From Methylobacillus flagellatus KT (GTDB lineage: Bacteria > Pseudomonadota > Gammaproteobacteria > Burkholderiales > Methylophilaceae), in NCBI RefSeq assembly GCF_000013705.1, contig NC_007947.1, positions 2,604,001 through 2,668,000 on the forward strand: 64,000 nt of DNA, in the 5' to 3' direction. Position 1 is the first letter of the stretch; every line of letters begins with the position of its first letter. Made by a program: the position numbers and the translations under genes. The notes beneath the pieces are model-generated. The model was not told where the DNA came from, did not search any database, and worked only from the letters and a program-made list of their open reading frames with translations. This document shows, piece by piece, positions 30,390 to 41,211 of this stretch.

Positions 30390-30898
30390 AAGGATAAAAG
30401 TTTCTGTTCGATCTGGTGCACGATGGCATTTACCGGCTGTCCGCCGGTATCCACGATAATGGACGCCACTTCACGGTACAAGGGATCACGCTGGGCGAAC
30501 AAGTGTTCCAGCCTCTGGCGCGGGTTGTCGTTTTGCAGCAACGGGCGGTGCTTGTCGTTGCGGGTGCGGTGCCAGAGCTCATTCACATTGGCACGCAGGT
30601 AGATCACTGTACCATTTTCCATGAGGTGCTTGCGGTTCTCGGGCAATAAAACCGCTCCGCCCCCTGTGGCGAGGACAATGTCCTGCATGTGGCTGAGCTC
30701 CTCTATCACTGCGGCCTCGCGCTTACGGAAGCCGTCCTCTTTTTCCAGCTCGAAAATGACAGGAATGCTGACACCTGTTCGGCGTTCGATTTCATGATCG
30801 CTATCGTAAAAGGCCTTGTTGAGGTGTTTGGCAATAATACGGCCTATGGTGGTCTTGCCTGCCCCCATCAACCCGACGAAGAAAATATTTGCTGCCAT
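30386..30898 (-). CDS. aroK: Shikimate kinase
   Basis: AroK phosphorylates shikimate. The 170-residue P-loop protein has Walker [10 protein letters not shown] (9-17), the shikimate-binding [11 protein letters not shown] and [11 protein letters not shown] segments, and the lid RPLL. It sits between pilQ and aroB, the classic pil-aro junction. Its start codon is preceded almost directly by the T-run of a hairpin (30902-30932), so a normal Shine-Dalgarno is not free. Confidence 0.96.
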   Translation of the reverse strand: MAANIFFVGLMGAGKTTIGRIIAKHLNKAFYDSDHEIERRTGVSIPVIFELEKEDGFRKREAAVIEELSHMQDIVLATGGGAVLLPENRKHLMENGTVIYLRANVNELWHRTRNDKHRPLLQNDNPRQRLEHLFAQRDPLYREVASIIVDTGGQPVNAIVHQIEQKLLSL

Positions 30899-30901
30899 AA
30901 A

Positions 30902-30932
30902 AAAATGCCCGCCATATGCAAGCGAGCATTTT
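30902..30932 (-). terminator. Terminator or attenuator hairpin between pilQ and aroK
   Basis: In mRNA sense, AAAATGCTCGC pairs with GCGGGCATTTT (one G-U pair) around a 9-nt loop, followed by more T. The tract runs straight into the aroK ATG (30896-30898). It lies about 70 bp after the pilQ stop. It would cut aroKB-dgt off from pil transcription or hold the aroK ribosome site in a stem. Confidence 0.7.
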
Positions 30933-31003
30933 AAGGGAATCTGGTTGAACTGTCAGATATGGCAGTAATGGTCGAGCGAGTGGCTATTGCTGCAATTTCC
31001 TCA

Positions 31004-33175
31004 TCAGCGCAGCGACAGACTCTCGTCCATCACCTTTGGCGTGATGAAGATCAGCAGCTCGGTCTTGTCACTTTGCTTGACACGTCTTTTAAAGACATTG
31101 CCAAGAAAAGGCAAGTCGCCAAAGAACGGCACCTTGTCCACATCGTTACGCTCGGTCTGCTCGTAGATGCCGCCAAGCACGGCAGTTTCACCGTTTGCTA
31201 CCAGCACCTGGGTCTGTACGCGCTGGGTATCGATGGAAGGCACATTGTTGAACACGACCCCGACTTTATCCTTTTTGACTTCAAGATCCATGATGATCTT
31301 TTCGTCTGGTGTAATCTGCGGCGTGACCTCCAGGCTCAGGGAAGCATTCTTGAACTGCACCGCGGTCGCGCCGCTGCTGGTGGCCTGCTGGAAAGGAATC
31401 TGCGTACCCTGCTCGATGATGGCTTTCTGCTGGTTGGCAGTGGTAACGCGCGGGCTGGACACAATCTTGCCGCGCTGGTCCGTTTCAAGCGCAGACAGTT
31501 CGAGATTGAGCAGGAAGCCCGCTGGCAGGCGGAACAGGCTGAAGGCGAAATTGCCGAAGGCATTGGCGACAGGGAGATTGACGTTCAAGTCCTGTGCGCC
31601 GTCGGGGCTGACACCCACACCAACCGTGCCGGGAATGGAGGTAGTCGCCAAGGTAGAGGAGCCGACACGATTGGCAATTGTTTCGGTAATGACGCCCGTG
31701 GTGGGATCTACCGTCCGCTGGGTGATGGTGTTACCCAGGGTACCACTGGAGCCGTAACGCGTATCCCCGCTGGCCTGCTGTTTCTGCACACCGAAGCGCG
31801 CACCCAGGCTACGACCGAACTTCTCATCTGCAATGACCAGGCGCGATTCGATCATGACCTGCTTCACCGGGATGTCGATCTTGTTGATGATGCTCTGAAC
31901 CTCTTCCAGATGCTTGGCCGTATCCTGCACGAATACCGTATTGGTGCGCGCGTCCACCACGGCGCTGCCACGCTTGGACAGAATCTTCTGCTTGCTGTCG
32001 CTGATGATATTCTTGAAGTTCTCGGCCTTCTGGTAACGCAGGGTGAACACTTCCGTCCGCATGGGCTCCAGTTCCTCGATCTGCTGACTGGCCTCGAGCA
32101 ACAGCTTCTCCTTGGCAGCCACTTCATCAGAAGGCGCGACCCAGATCACGTTGCCGGTCTTGCGCTGGGTCAGCCCCTTGCTGGACATGATGATGTCCAG
32201 CGCCTGATCCCAGGGCACATCCTTGAGACGCAGGGTCAGATTGCCCGTCACGGTATCGCTGGTGACGATATTGAGGCCAGTGAAGTCCGCAATCACCTGC
32301 AGCACCGAGCGCACATCGATGTTCTGGAAGTTCAGCGAGAGCTTTTCTCCCGCATAACCGGGCTTGGATCCCTGTACCAGCTTGTTCGGGTCTTCCACGA
32401 CGGGACGGATGTCGATAATGAAGCGCTTGTCGGCCTGATAGGCTGATTGCTCCCACAAGCCCTTGGGCTCGATGATCAGGCGGGTGTTCTTTCCCTGCTT
32501 GATGGCATCGACATACAAAACTGGGGTATTGAAATTGATGACATTGAGCCGACGTTGCAGATTCTGCGGCAGCTCGGTATTGAGAAAATCCACGACCACG
32601 GTCTTTCCCTGCTGACGGATGTCAATTCCGGCAGATGCATCGGACAAATCGACAATGATCCTGCCCTCGCCATTCTTGCCGCGCATGAAATCGATGTTGT
32701 TCACGCTGTGGAATTTCTCACCAGCCTTGGCTTCGGCGAATCTGGACACGGTATCGTTGCTGGCAGTATTGGTTTCCGAAGGCTGCAGGATGATGGTGGT
32801 TTCCTTACCCTGTGTCGTGGTGTTATAAGCCACCATCTTGGCAAGGTTCAGCACGAGCCGGGTACGATCTCCGGCCTGGGCAAGGTTCACGCCTTTCAGC
32901 ACCCCCTGCCCTGTCTGCAAACTGTTCTTGCCCAGACCATTGCCGACGGCAGGAAAATCCAGCGCAATGCGCGAAGGGTTATTGAGAGTGAATCCGGCGG
33001 GAGGATTGGGCAAGGGCATGGTCGTCTGCACCTGTACTGCGATTCTTCCTCCCGACAGGGCGACGAAATCGATTTTCTCGATCTTGTTGGCAAACTCATC
33101 CTGCTCTCCGGCTGCCTGTGCCAGCGGCATCAGCATCAGAAACACCAGCCCAGCAGCCCATTTCATTATGTTCAT
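31004..33175 (-). CDS. pilQ: Type IV pilus secretin PilQ
   Basis: PilQ forms the outer membrane gate for the pilus. The 723-residue product has a signal peptide (to about AQA, residue 22), one or two AMIN domains in the first 250 residues (peptidoglycan binding), an STN-like domain near 275-340 (LNFQNIDVRSVLQVIADF), a secretin N0/N1 domain near 355-450 and the secretin barrel near 510-715 (GSSTLATTSIPG, then LELSALETDQRGKIVSSPRVTTAN). I chose the ATG at 33173-33175, with GAGGGTG upstream. It starts 10 bp after pilP. Confidence 0.96.
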   Translation of the reverse strand: MNIMKWAAGLVFLMLMPLAQAAGEQDEFANKIEKIDFVALSGGRIAVQVQTTMPLPNPPAGFTLNNPSRIALDFPAVGNGLGKNSLQTGQGVLKGVNLAQAGDRTRLVLNLAKMVAYNTTTQGKETTIILQPSETNTASNDTVSRFAEAKAGEKFHSVNNIDFMRGKNGEGRIIVDLSDASAGIDIRQQGKTVVVDFLNTELPQNLQRRLNVINFNTPVLYVDAIKQGKNTRLIIEPKGLWEQSAYQADKRFIIDIRPVVEDPNKLVQGSKPGYAGEKLSLNFQNIDVRSVLQVIADFTGLNIVTSDTVTGNLTLRLKDVPWDQALDIIMSSKGLTQRKTGNVIWVAPSDEVAAKEKLLLEASQQIEELEPMRTEVFTLRYQKAENFKNIISDSKQKILSKRGSAVVDARTNTVFVQDTAKHLEEVQSIINKIDIPVKQVMIESRLVIADEKFGRSLGARFGVQKQQASGDTRYGSSGTLGNTITQRTVDPTTGVITETIANRVGSSTLATTSIPGTVGVGVSPDGAQDLNVNLPVANAFGNFAFSLFRLPAGFLLNLELSALETDQRGKIVSSPRVTTANQQKAIIEQGTQIPFQQATSSGATAVQFKNASLSLEVTPQITPDEKIIMDLEVKKDKVGVVFNNVPSIDTQRVQTQVLVANGETAVLGGIYEQTERNDVDKVPFFGDLPFLGNVFKRRVKQSDKTELLIFITPKVMDESLSLR

Positions 33176-33185
33176 GCGTTCACCC

Positions 33186-33716
33186 TCAATCCTGCAATTC
33201 AATACTGGATATACGTTCTATCCAGTCACCGCTTAATTCGTCCTGTATGATTTCCTTGAGCGTCACGCCGCCTTCGCTGATCTCGGTCACCATGCCAAAA
33301 TTCTGTCCCATGTACCCACCTACCTTGACTTGCTGAACCAGGTTGTCAGGGGTCAGGATCAATGCATACTTCAATTTCTCCTTCGACAAGGAGCCAACAA
33401 ACTTTAGGCTTTCCAGTGGAAATGCTTCCAATGGTTCACGCGGCCGATTCATATTGGGTTGCAGACTGCTGCGCGAATTGATGATCTTGCGCGCCTTGAA
33501 CGGGTCATTCAGTGCGCCGTCGGCGTTATAGGTCGCCGCAGTATATGGCTTCACCTCGGGCAATGGCTCCACCCGCGCGAGCATATCGTTGCCTGCATCC
33601 CGAATGAAACGGTCCAGATCGTCGCCCTGCCCATCCCCACACGCGCTCAGCAGCAGACTCATGCCCAGCGTAAGCGCCATGGCTTGCCAGCGTTCACGCC
33701 CCACTTTCATCCTCAT
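33186..33716 (-). CDS. pilP: Type IV pilus assembly lipoprotein PilP
   Basis: The 176-residue lipoprotein has a signal with lipobox LLLSAC near residue 26 and a C-terminal beta domain (VGGYMGQNFGMVTEISEGGVTL) typical of PilP. PilP links the inner-membrane PilN/PilO pair to the PilQ secretin. Its ATG overlaps the pilO TGA (33713-33716). Confidence 0.94.
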   Translation of the reverse strand: MRMKVGRERWQAMALTLGMSLLLSACGDGQGDDLDRFIRDAGNDMLARVEPLPEVKPYTAATYNADGALNDPFKARKIINSRSSLQPNMNRPREPLEAFPLESLKFVGSLSKEKLKYALILTPDNLVQQVKVGGYMGQNFGMVTEISEGGVTLKEIIQDELSGDWIERISSIELQD

Positions 33717-34348
33717 TTACGTGCCTCTTTCTTTTCCGCCTGTTTCTTGCTGGCAATCTCATTGGCATCCAGGTAACGGTAGGTACGGGCGACCGCTTCG
33801 ATCACGAGCCGCCCGTCCTTGCTGTCCTTGCCTGCGGTATTGATGACGATATCGTTCAGCGTCACGATGCGGGGCAGCCGAGCAATATCGCCCGCGAACT
33901 GGCCAAGGTCATGATAGGTTCCAGTCACCTTGATGGAGATCGGCATTTCCGCGTAGAAATCCGCAATGACTTCCTGTCCGGGCTTGAACAGCTCGAACTC
34001 CAGGCCGCGCTCAAGCCCCGCCTGGTTGATGTCGGTCAGCAGGCCATCCATCTGGGACCGGTCTGGCAGCTGCTTGACGAGGGCACCGAAGGTACGCTCA
34101 ATTTCCACCATTTGCTGCTTGTAGGCTTCGAGGTTGATGGCCTGGCGCTTCTTGGCAAGGAAGGTATCCCGCAGCTCCTTTTCCTTCGCCCGCGCCTGCT
34201 CCAGCTCTTCCATTGCCGGACTCCAGAAGAACCAATAGCCGGCAATGACAATCACCACGAGCAGCAAACCCAGCAAGACCCCCTTCACTGGCCAAGGCAG
34301 GCTGCCGGCGTTTTTCAAGTCGATATTGTTGAAATCCTGCAGGTTCAC
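33713..34348 (-). CDS. pilO: Type IV pilus alignment protein PilO
   Basis: The 211-residue protein has a membrane helix (about 20-40, VLLGLLLVVIVIAGYWFFW), a coiled coil and a ferredoxin-like periplasmic domain (ISIKVTGTYHDLGQFAGDIARLPRIV). I chose GTG at 34346-34348, giving MNLQDFNNIDLKNAG, because it overlaps the pilN stop as GTGA. The longer ATG frame to 34492 lies wholly inside pilN. Confidence 0.93.
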   Translation of the reverse strand: MNLQDFNNIDLKNAGSLPWPVKGVLLGLLLVVIVIAGYWFFWSPAMEELEQARAKEKELRDTFLAKKRQAINLEAYKQQMVEIERTFGALVKQLPDRSQMDGLLTDINQAGLERGLEFELFKPGQEVIADFYAEMPISIKVTGTYHDLGQFAGDIARLPRIVTLNDIVINTAGKDSKDGRLVIEAVARTYRYLDANEIASKKQAEKKEARK

Positions 34349-34935
34349 TGTGCACCGCCCTTCTTCATGTCTGACACCCCATCCTCTGGCGATGGCGGTG
34401 CCTTGAGCTGGGCATTGACTGTAAAGTTGTTCTGCCTGATACCATTCACCGTCGCAGACTTGATTTCGACGAGATTGGGGGATTGCAGCCACTCGGAACC
34501 GGACAGGTTGCGTACCAGCGTGGCAACGCGGGCATTGGTATCTGCCACGCCTTCCACTGTCACCAGATTGCCCTGTTGTTTCAACGCCCGCAGATACATG
34601 CCTTCCGGCAGCTGACGGCTGATTTCATCCAGCATCATGACGGACTGGCTGCGATTGACCTGTAGGTTCTCCACAATCTGCTTACGGTCCAGCACATTGC
34701 GGATCTGGGTCTTGAGCTCCCTGATTTCCTCGATCTGCTTGTCGAGGTTGGCGCTGGCAGCTTCCAGCCGCGCATTGCGGTCCGCCTGCTCATCAAGCTT
34801 GCTGCCGAGAATGGTGCTGCCCAGGAAGACAATCGCAACGCCGGCTGCCGCAGCGCAGGCCAGCATCAGGTTGAATTGACGTTGCCGCTCCGCACGGCGG
34901 ATCTGGCGGTGGGGAAGGAGATTGATCCTGACCAT
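34345..34935 (-). CDS. pilN: Type IV pilus alignment protein PilN
   Basis: The 196-residue protein begins MVRINLLPHRQIRRAERQR, the conserved PilN motif (INLLPHR) that docks onto PilM. A membrane helix (about 25-43) and a periplasmic coiled coil with ferredoxin-like domain follow. The ATG at 34933-34935 lies one base after the pilM stop, with GGAGG 10 nt upstream. An in-frame TTG three codons earlier is less likely. Confidence 0.94.
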   Translation of the reverse strand: MVRINLLPHRQIRRAERQRQFNLMLACAAAAGVAIVFLGSTILGSKLDEQADRNARLEAASANLDKQIEEIRELKTQIRNVLDRKQIVENLQVNRSQSVMMLDEISRQLPEGMYLRALKQQGNLVTVEGVADTNARVATLVRNLSGSEWLQSPNLVEIKSATVNGIRQNNFTVNAQLKAPPSPEDGVSDMKKGGAQ

Positions 34936-34936
34936 G

Positions 34937-36007
34937 CTAGTCAAACCTCCGCAGGGCCAGCCCGCATGCCGTCATCAATGCCGGTGCATCGGCAATGACT
35001 TGCTGCTGCTTGAGGCGTGGATTGATGGACATTTGGCTGAAGGGATTGGCAATCAGGGTATTGGCCTGGGTTTTTTCCTGGATCAGGGCTGCCAATCCCG
35101 GAATAGTGGCACATCCGCCCGCAAGAAGGATATGATCCACCTTGTTGTACTGGGTGGAATTGGTGAACAGCTGCAGACTGCGCATCACCTCGTTTGCCAA
35201 CGACTGCATGAAAGGTTGCAGTACCTCGCTTTCATAACTTTCAGGCAACCCGCCGTTTCGTTTGGCAATTTCCGCCTCTTCCCCGGATATGCCAAAGCGG
35301 CGCTGGATTTCCAGTGTCAGCTGGTTACCGCCAAAGGCCTGCTCGCGGCTATGCACGAGCTGTCCATCATGGAATGCATGCACGTGGGTCATGACACTGC
35401 CTATGTCTGCCACCATGACCGTTCTTCCCTTACCGGATTTCGGCAATTCGGCTGCCGCAAGCGTATAAGCAGCCTCGGTCGCATAGGATTCGACATCGAC
35501 AATCAGCACCTTGAGCCCTGCCCCTTCCGCCGCCGCAACCCTGTCCTCGATCTTTTCCTTGCGCGAGGCAGCAATCAGCACCTCGACTTCATCGGTGCTA
35601 CTGGGCGAAGGGCCCAGCACCTGGAAATCGATGTTGACTTCATCAAGCGGGAAAGGGATGTATTGATTGGCCTCGGCCTCGACCTGGAACTCCATGTCTT
35701 CCTCGCGCATGCCGCCCTGCATGATGACCTTCTTGGTAATGACGGCAGTGGCCGGCAAAGCCAGCGCCACGCGCTTTTCACGCGAAGCCAGCAGCTTCCA
35801 GGCACGCTTGACGGCATCAGCAACCAAGTCGAGGCCAACAATGTTGCCATCCACAACAGCATCTCTTGCCATGGAAGCGATGGCGTAACCCTGCAGGTGA
35901 TAACCACCCTTGCTCCCCTGCGTCAGCTCGACCATCTTGACCGAACTGGAGCTGATATCCACACCGATCAGAGGGGGGGTTCGCTCTGAAAAAAAGTCGA
36001 ATTTCAA
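34937..36007 (-). CDS. pilM: Type IV pilus actin-like protein PilM
   Basis: The 356-residue cytoplasmic protein has the actin/FtsA fold: the phosphate-1 loop in LIGVDISSSSVKMVEL, phosphate-2 in VMVADIGSVMTHVH, and the adenosine segment ILLAGGCATIPGL. It binds the PilN N-terminus and anchors the alignment complex at the inner membrane. It heads the pilM-N-O-P-Q operon and diverges from mrcA across a 163-bp AT-rich region. Confidence 0.96.
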   Translation of the reverse strand: MKFDFFSERTPPLIGVDISSSSVKMVELTQGSKGGYHLQGYAIASMARDAVVDGNIVGLDLVADAVKRAWKLLASREKRVALALPATAVITKKVIMQGGMREEDMEFQVEAEANQYIPFPLDEVNIDFQVLGPSPSSTDEVEVLIAASRKEKIEDRVAAAEGAGLKVLIVDVESYATEAAYTLAAAELPKSGKGRTVMVADIGSVMTHVHAFHDGQLVHSREQAFGGNQLTLEIQRRFGISGEEAEIAKRNGGLPESYESEVLQPFMQSLANEVMRSLQLFTNSTQYNKVDHILLAGGCATIPGLAALIQEKTQANTLIANPFSQMSINPRLKQQQVIADAPALMTACGLALRRFD

Positions 36008-36170
36008 AAGAAATTCCCTTTCAAATACAGTTAGTTACATTAATTTTCAATAATCTACTTTAGATGCTACCAACAAGCATCTGAGAAGTCAAAACAGATT
36101 ATTTGATTTTAAATTCACTGTAATGACAATTATAATAACGGCGTCTGTTACCAATACTGAACCCTAATCA

Positions 36171-38546
36171 ATGCTCCCGAAAAAATGGTGGCAGTTCCTG
36201 ATCCTCGCCGGCATCATCCTGGGATTGGTGGCAACTGCACTGGTAGCGCTGGCTGCCACATTGATCTACCCCGAACTGCCTTCCCTTGAAGCCCTCACCG
36301 ACTACAAGCCCAAGGTGCCAATGCGCGTCTATTCCGAGGACGGCCACTTGATAGGCGAGTTCGGCGAGGAGCGCCGCGCCTTCATTAGTATCGACGAGAC
36401 GCCGCAGGCGCTGAAACAGGCCATCCTTGCCGCCGAAGACGAACGTTTCTACCAGCACGGAGGTATAGACACACTGGGCATCCTGCGCGCGACCGTGTCC
36501 AACGTGACCTCTGGCCGCTTCAAGGAGGGCGCAAGCACGATCACCATGCAGGTTGCCCGCAATTTCTTCCTTTCCAGCGAGAAGACCGCCACTCGTAAAC
36601 TCAGCGAGGCATTGCTCTCGATCAAGATCGAGCACAACCTGACCAAGGACCAGATCCTGGAGCTTTATATCAACCAGATCTACCTGGGCCACCGCTCGTA
36701 CGGCTTTGCAGCCGCTTCACAGGTGTATTACGGCAAACCACTGGATCAGCTCAGTATTGCGGAGGTCGCCATGCTGGCCGGCCTGCCCAAGGCACCGTCC
36801 CGATACAATCCCTTCGCCAATCCCAAGCGCGCTGAAGCGCGCCAGCGCTATGTGCTGCGCCGCATGAAGGAATTGCGTTTCATCGACCAGCAGCAATATG
36901 AAGCTGCGCTGGCCGAGCCGCACCGTTTCCGAAAGTCCCGCAAAATACGCGATCTCTCAGCAGACTATGTGGCTGAAATCGTGCGGCAAGCCATGTACGA
37001 GCGATACAAGGATGAGATCTACAGTAGTGGCCTCAAGATCTACACCACGATCCGCAAGAGCAACCAGGAGGCCGCCAACCGCGCCATCCTCCAGGGAATC
37101 ATCGACTATGACCGCCGTCATGGCTACCGCGGCCCAGAGAGAACCGTGACGCCCGGCGCCAATGACCAAGGCAACGGCAACTGGCTGGATAATGCCATGG
37201 ACGACCTGGAAACATTCCAGGGCATGATCCCGGCCGTCGTGACCAATGTCACGCCCAAGGCCGTCAGCGTCCATGCAAAGGATGGTAGTAATATCGAGAT
37301 CAGCGGCGACGGGCTGGCTTTCGTACAGAAACAGCTGGCAGAAAAAGATGCTGCCAAGCGTACCATCAAGCCAGGCGCCGTCATCCGCATCATGCGTCAG
37401 GGAGAAAGCTGGCACATCGTGCAGTTGCCGCAGGCAGAGGCGGCATTGGTGGCGATGGACCCGGAAACCGGTGCGGTACGGGCACTGGTCGGTGGCTTCG
37501 ACTTCAACCGCAACAAATTCAACCATGTGACACAGGCATGGCGCCAGCCCGGCTCCAGCTTCAAACCCTTCATCTATTCGGCATCGCTGGAAAAAGGGTT
37601 CACACCAGCCAGCATGATTGAGGACGAGCCCATTTCCGTATCGGCGCGAGAAACCGGCAGCGGCTCCACATGGGAGCCCAAGAACTATGACCGCAAGTAC
37701 GATGGTCCGATGCGCATGCGCACCGCCCTGATCAAATCCAAGAATATGGTTTCCATTCGCATCCTTGAAGGCATAGGCGTCAATTACGCGCAGGATTACA
37801 TCACTCGCTTCGGCTTTTCGCCCAAGGACCACCCCCCTTATCTCGCGATGGCATTGGGTGCCGGCTCGGTCACCGCCTGGCAGATGGCCGGGGCTTATTC
37901 CGTATTTGCCAACGGCGGCTATCGCGTCAAGCCATACATCATCGACAAGGTCGTCGACAGCCGCGGGAATGTGCTTGAACAATCCAAGCCCTTGCTCGCC
38001 GGCCAGGGCGCTGCGCGTGTGATTGACGGCCGCAATGCCTTCATCATGAATTCGATGCTGCAGGATGTAGTTAGACTGGGAACGGCCACGCGAGCGCGCA
38101 GCCTGGGCCGGTCAGACCTGGCGGGGAAAACCGGCACGACCAACAACCAGATCGACGCCTGGTTTGCCGGCTACAGCCCGAAGCATGTCGCGATCACCTG
38201 GATGGGGTATGACAAGCCCAAGTCACTGGGCAGCCTGGAAACCGGCGGCAAGGCAGCGCTACCGATCTGGATAGACTATATGCGTTCCGCACTGAAAGGC
38301 GTGCCGGAAGTCACTCCGGAAATGCCTGCCGGTGTCAGCGCCATCCGCATCGACCCAGCCACAGGCATGCGGGTCAAGGGAGACGAGGAAGGCATCGTGG
38401 AATATTTCTATCATGAGTTTCCTCCGCCCGAGCCTGAGGAGTCCATCTTTTCCATTATTCCCGGTTTCCCGATTCCCGGCCATGGGTCGCCCCCACCCAT
38501 GGAAAAACAGGACAATGCGCCACCAGGGCCAGATCAGTTGTTTTAG
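36171..38546 (+). CDS. mrcA: Penicillin-binding protein 1A
   Basis: This bifunctional peptidoglycan synthase has 791 residues. There is an N-terminal membrane helix (about 8-30). The GT51 domain (about 60-230) has catalytic Glu in LAAEDERFYQHGG and the GASTITMQVARNFFL motif. An OB-like insert lies near 330-400. The transpeptidase domain has the active-site SSFK (S462-K465), a KSKN motif, and KTGT near residue 653. The C-terminal tail is Pro/Glu-rich. It is transcribed away from pilM, as in many proteobacteria. It appears monocistronic. Confidence 0.96.
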   Translation: MLPKKWWQFLILAGIILGLVATALVALAATLIYPELPSLEALTDYKPKVPMRVYSEDGHLIGEFGEERRAFISIDETPQALKQAILAAEDERFYQHGGIDTLGILRATVSNVTSGRFKEGASTITMQVARNFFLSSEKTATRKLSEALLSIKIEHNLTKDQILELYINQIYLGHRSYGFAAASQVYYGKPLDQLSIAEVAMLAGLPKAPSRYNPFANPKRAEARQRYVLRRMKELRFIDQQQYEAALAEPHRFRKSRKIRDLSADYVAEIVRQAMYERYKDEIYSSGLKIYTTIRKSNQEAANRAILQGIIDYDRRHGYRGPERTVTPGANDQGNGNWLDNAMDDLETFQGMIPAVVTNVTPKAVSVHAKDGSNIEISGDGLAFVQKQLAEKDAAKRTIKPGAVIRIMRQGESWHIVQLPQAEAALVAMDPETGAVRALVGGFDFNRNKFNHVTQAWRQPGSSFKPFIYSASLEKGFTPASMIEDEPISVSARETGSGSTWEPKNYDRKYDGPMRMRTALIKSKNMVSIRILEGIGVNYAQDYITRFGFSPKDHPPYLAMALGAGSVTAWQMAGAYSVFANGGYRVKPYIIDKVVDSRGNVLEQSKPLLAGQGAARVIDGRNAFIMNSMLQDVVRLGTATRARSLGRSDLAGKTGTTNNQIDAWFAGYSPKHVAITWMGYDKPKSLGSLETGGKAALPIWIDYMRSALKGVPEVTPEMPAGVSAIRIDPATGMRVKGDEEGIVEYFYHEFPPPEPEESIFSIIPGFPIPGHGSPPPMEKQDNAPPGPDQLF

Positions 38547-38622
38547 AGCACTCCAGCCCGCACGAGTTGGGAAGATGGCCAATAAGCGGGCGGATTAATT
38601 TTCAGAAGGGCGCTTGCACCAT

Positions 38623-39261
38623 ATGGCAAAAGACAGCAGCAATCGCCAATCCCAATTGCGTCAGAGGATTGCGCAGATGGCAGCGCGCATGATGGCAGAA
38701 GAAGGCATCGCCGATTACGCCCATGCCAAGCGCAAGGCGGGCCGCCAGCTTGGCATCACCGATTCGCAATGTATGCCCACCAATAGCGAGATCGAGGAAG
38801 AAATTCGCGTTTATCACGACCTCTACAGCAGCGAGGATCAGCCCGAAGCGTTGCTGCAGTTGCGCAAGGACGCATTGGTGGTCATGCAACTGCTGGCGCG
38901 CTTCAACCCACACCTGACTGGGGCGGTGCTGGACGGCACGGCCGGAAAGTATGCAGAAACCCACGTTCACCTGTTCGCGGACAGCTTGAAGGAAGTAGAG
39001 ATGTTCCTGCTCAACCAGCAAATCCCCTATGCCACTGACGAGAAATCCTATCGCATCAGCGATCGGCGCAGCATGGAACGCAAAAAAGTGCCGTTATTTA
39101 CCCTGGAAGGACCGAACGGCCTGATCAGGCTCAGTGTGTTCGAGGTCGATGACATGCGCATGCCGACCAAGAGTCCGGTCAATGGCAGTAACGCGAGCCG
39201 GGCCAATATCGAAACACTCGCCAGCCTGATTCAGCAGAGCAAGCCTTACCCTGAGATTTAA
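38623..39261 (+). CDS. Conserved protein of unknown function (possible nucleotidyltransferase fold)
   Basis: The 212-residue soluble protein starts MAKDSSNRQ, with GAAGGG upstream; an in-frame TTG three codons earlier is possible. A helical N-terminal half has a QMAARMMAEEGIADYAHAKRKA motif. It is followed by a strand-rich part with GAVLDGTAGKYAETHVHLF and a C-terminal GLIRLSVFEVDD. I recognise the pattern as a widespread proteobacterial family, and the second part may resemble nucleotidyltransferase domains, but no GSxxxDxD motif is clear. It lies 76 bp after mrcA and converges on hemB. Confidence 0.75.
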   Translation: MAKDSSNRQSQLRQRIAQMAARMMAEEGIADYAHAKRKAGRQLGITDSQCMPTNSEIEEEIRVYHDLYSSEDQPEALLQLRKDALVVMQLLARFNPHLTGAVLDGTAGKYAETHVHLFADSLKEVEMFLLNQQIPYATDEKSYRISDRRSMERKKVPLFTLEGPNGLIRLSVFEVDDMRMPTKSPVNGSNASRANIETLASLIQQSKPYPEI

Positions 39262-39301
39262 GAGCCACTAACAAAATCCAGAGAAACGATTCTGGCTAGA
39301 C

Positions 39302-39336
39302 GCTCTGCCGCAAACAACAGTACAACAAGGCAGAGC
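39302..39336. repeat. Inverted repeat between convergent genes before hemB
   Basis: GCTCTGCC (39302-39309) and GGCAGAGC (39329-39336) form an 8-bp stem with a 19-nt loop in the gap between the unknown gene (plus) and hemB (minus). There is no T-tract, so terminator function is uncertain. Confidence 0.35.
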
Positions 39337-39364
39337 AACAACGCCGGAAGGGGTTTTAACGGCG

Positions 39365-40381
<1,017 letters not shown>

Positions 40382-41170
40382 TTATGCGAATACCTGGGCC
40401 AATGCCAAACCTGGATCAGGCTGGCGCATGAATGCCTCGCCAACGAGGAAGGTATGCACCGCATGGCGGCGCATCAAGGCAACGTCCTCGGCAGTGAAGA
40501 TGCCCGACTCGGTGACGACGGTCTTGCCTGCAGGGATACGGGGCAGCAGTGACAATGTCGTTTCCAGCGTCACCTCGAAGGTGCGCAGGTTTCGATTGTT
40601 GATCCCCAGCAACGGCGTCTTCAGCTGCAAGGCCTGCTCCAGCTCCTCGCCGTTGTGCACCTCTACCAGCACGCTCATGGCGAGCCGGTGGGCGATGGTT
40701 TCCAACTCACGCATCTGGGACAGGTCAAGCGCTGCCGCGATCAGCAGGATGCAATCAGCCCCCATCGCGCGCGCCTCGAACACCTGGTAGGGGTCTATCA
40801 TGAAGTCCTTGCGCAATACAGGAATATCACAGGCGGCGCGCGCCGCCTGGAGATATTCGGCACTGCCTTGGAAGAACTGCTCGTCGGTCAATACGGAAAG
40901 GCAGGCCGCGCCATGGCTGGCGTAACTGGCAGCAATCTCGGCAGGACGGAAATCCTCGCGAATCACGCCCTTGGAGGGACTGGCCTTCTTGATTTCCGCA
41001 ATCACGGCCGCCTTGCCTGCCGCAATCTTCTCTTGAATTGCGCGGAGGAATGCACGTGGCGCGGCCTGGGCCAGCGCCTCCGCTTCGACTGCCGCCAATG
41101 GCCTACGCTGTCGCGCAGCATCGATTTCCGCCCGCTTCACTTCCAGAATTTTATTGAGTATGTCTGACAT
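40382..41170 (-). CDS. trpC: Indole-3-glycerol phosphate synthase
   Basis: TrpC makes indole-3-glycerol phosphate. The 262-residue TIM-barrel protein begins [20 protein letters not shown] and contains the catalytic Lys in [47 protein letters not shown] and [12 protein letters not shown]. The fused PRAI (TrpF) domain is absent. I chose the ATG at 41168-41170. It follows the DUF3465 gene with a 41-bp gap. Confidence 0.96.
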   Translation of the reverse strand: MSDILNKILEVKRAEIDAARQRRPLAAVEAEALAQAAPRAFLRAIQEKIAAGKAAVIAEIKKASPSKGVIREDFRPAEIAASYASHGAACLSVLTDEQFFQGSAEYLQAARAACDIPVLRKDFMIDPYQVFEARAMGADCILLIAAALDLSQMRELETIAHRLAMSVLVEVHNGEELEQALQLKTPLLGINNRNLRTFEVTLETTLSLLPRIPAGKTVVTESGIFTAEDVALMRRHAVHTFLVGEAFMRQPDPGLALAQVFA

Positions 41171-41211
41171 TGCCCTGCAATCGCTTTCGTTAATCATGAC
41201 TATATTTCTGA

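Noticed and set aside
30959..32446. A 495-codon plus-strand frame opposite pilQ
   Set aside because: It lies fully antisense to pilQ, which has signal peptide and secretin motifs in the right order. The frame is open because of GC-rich codon bias.
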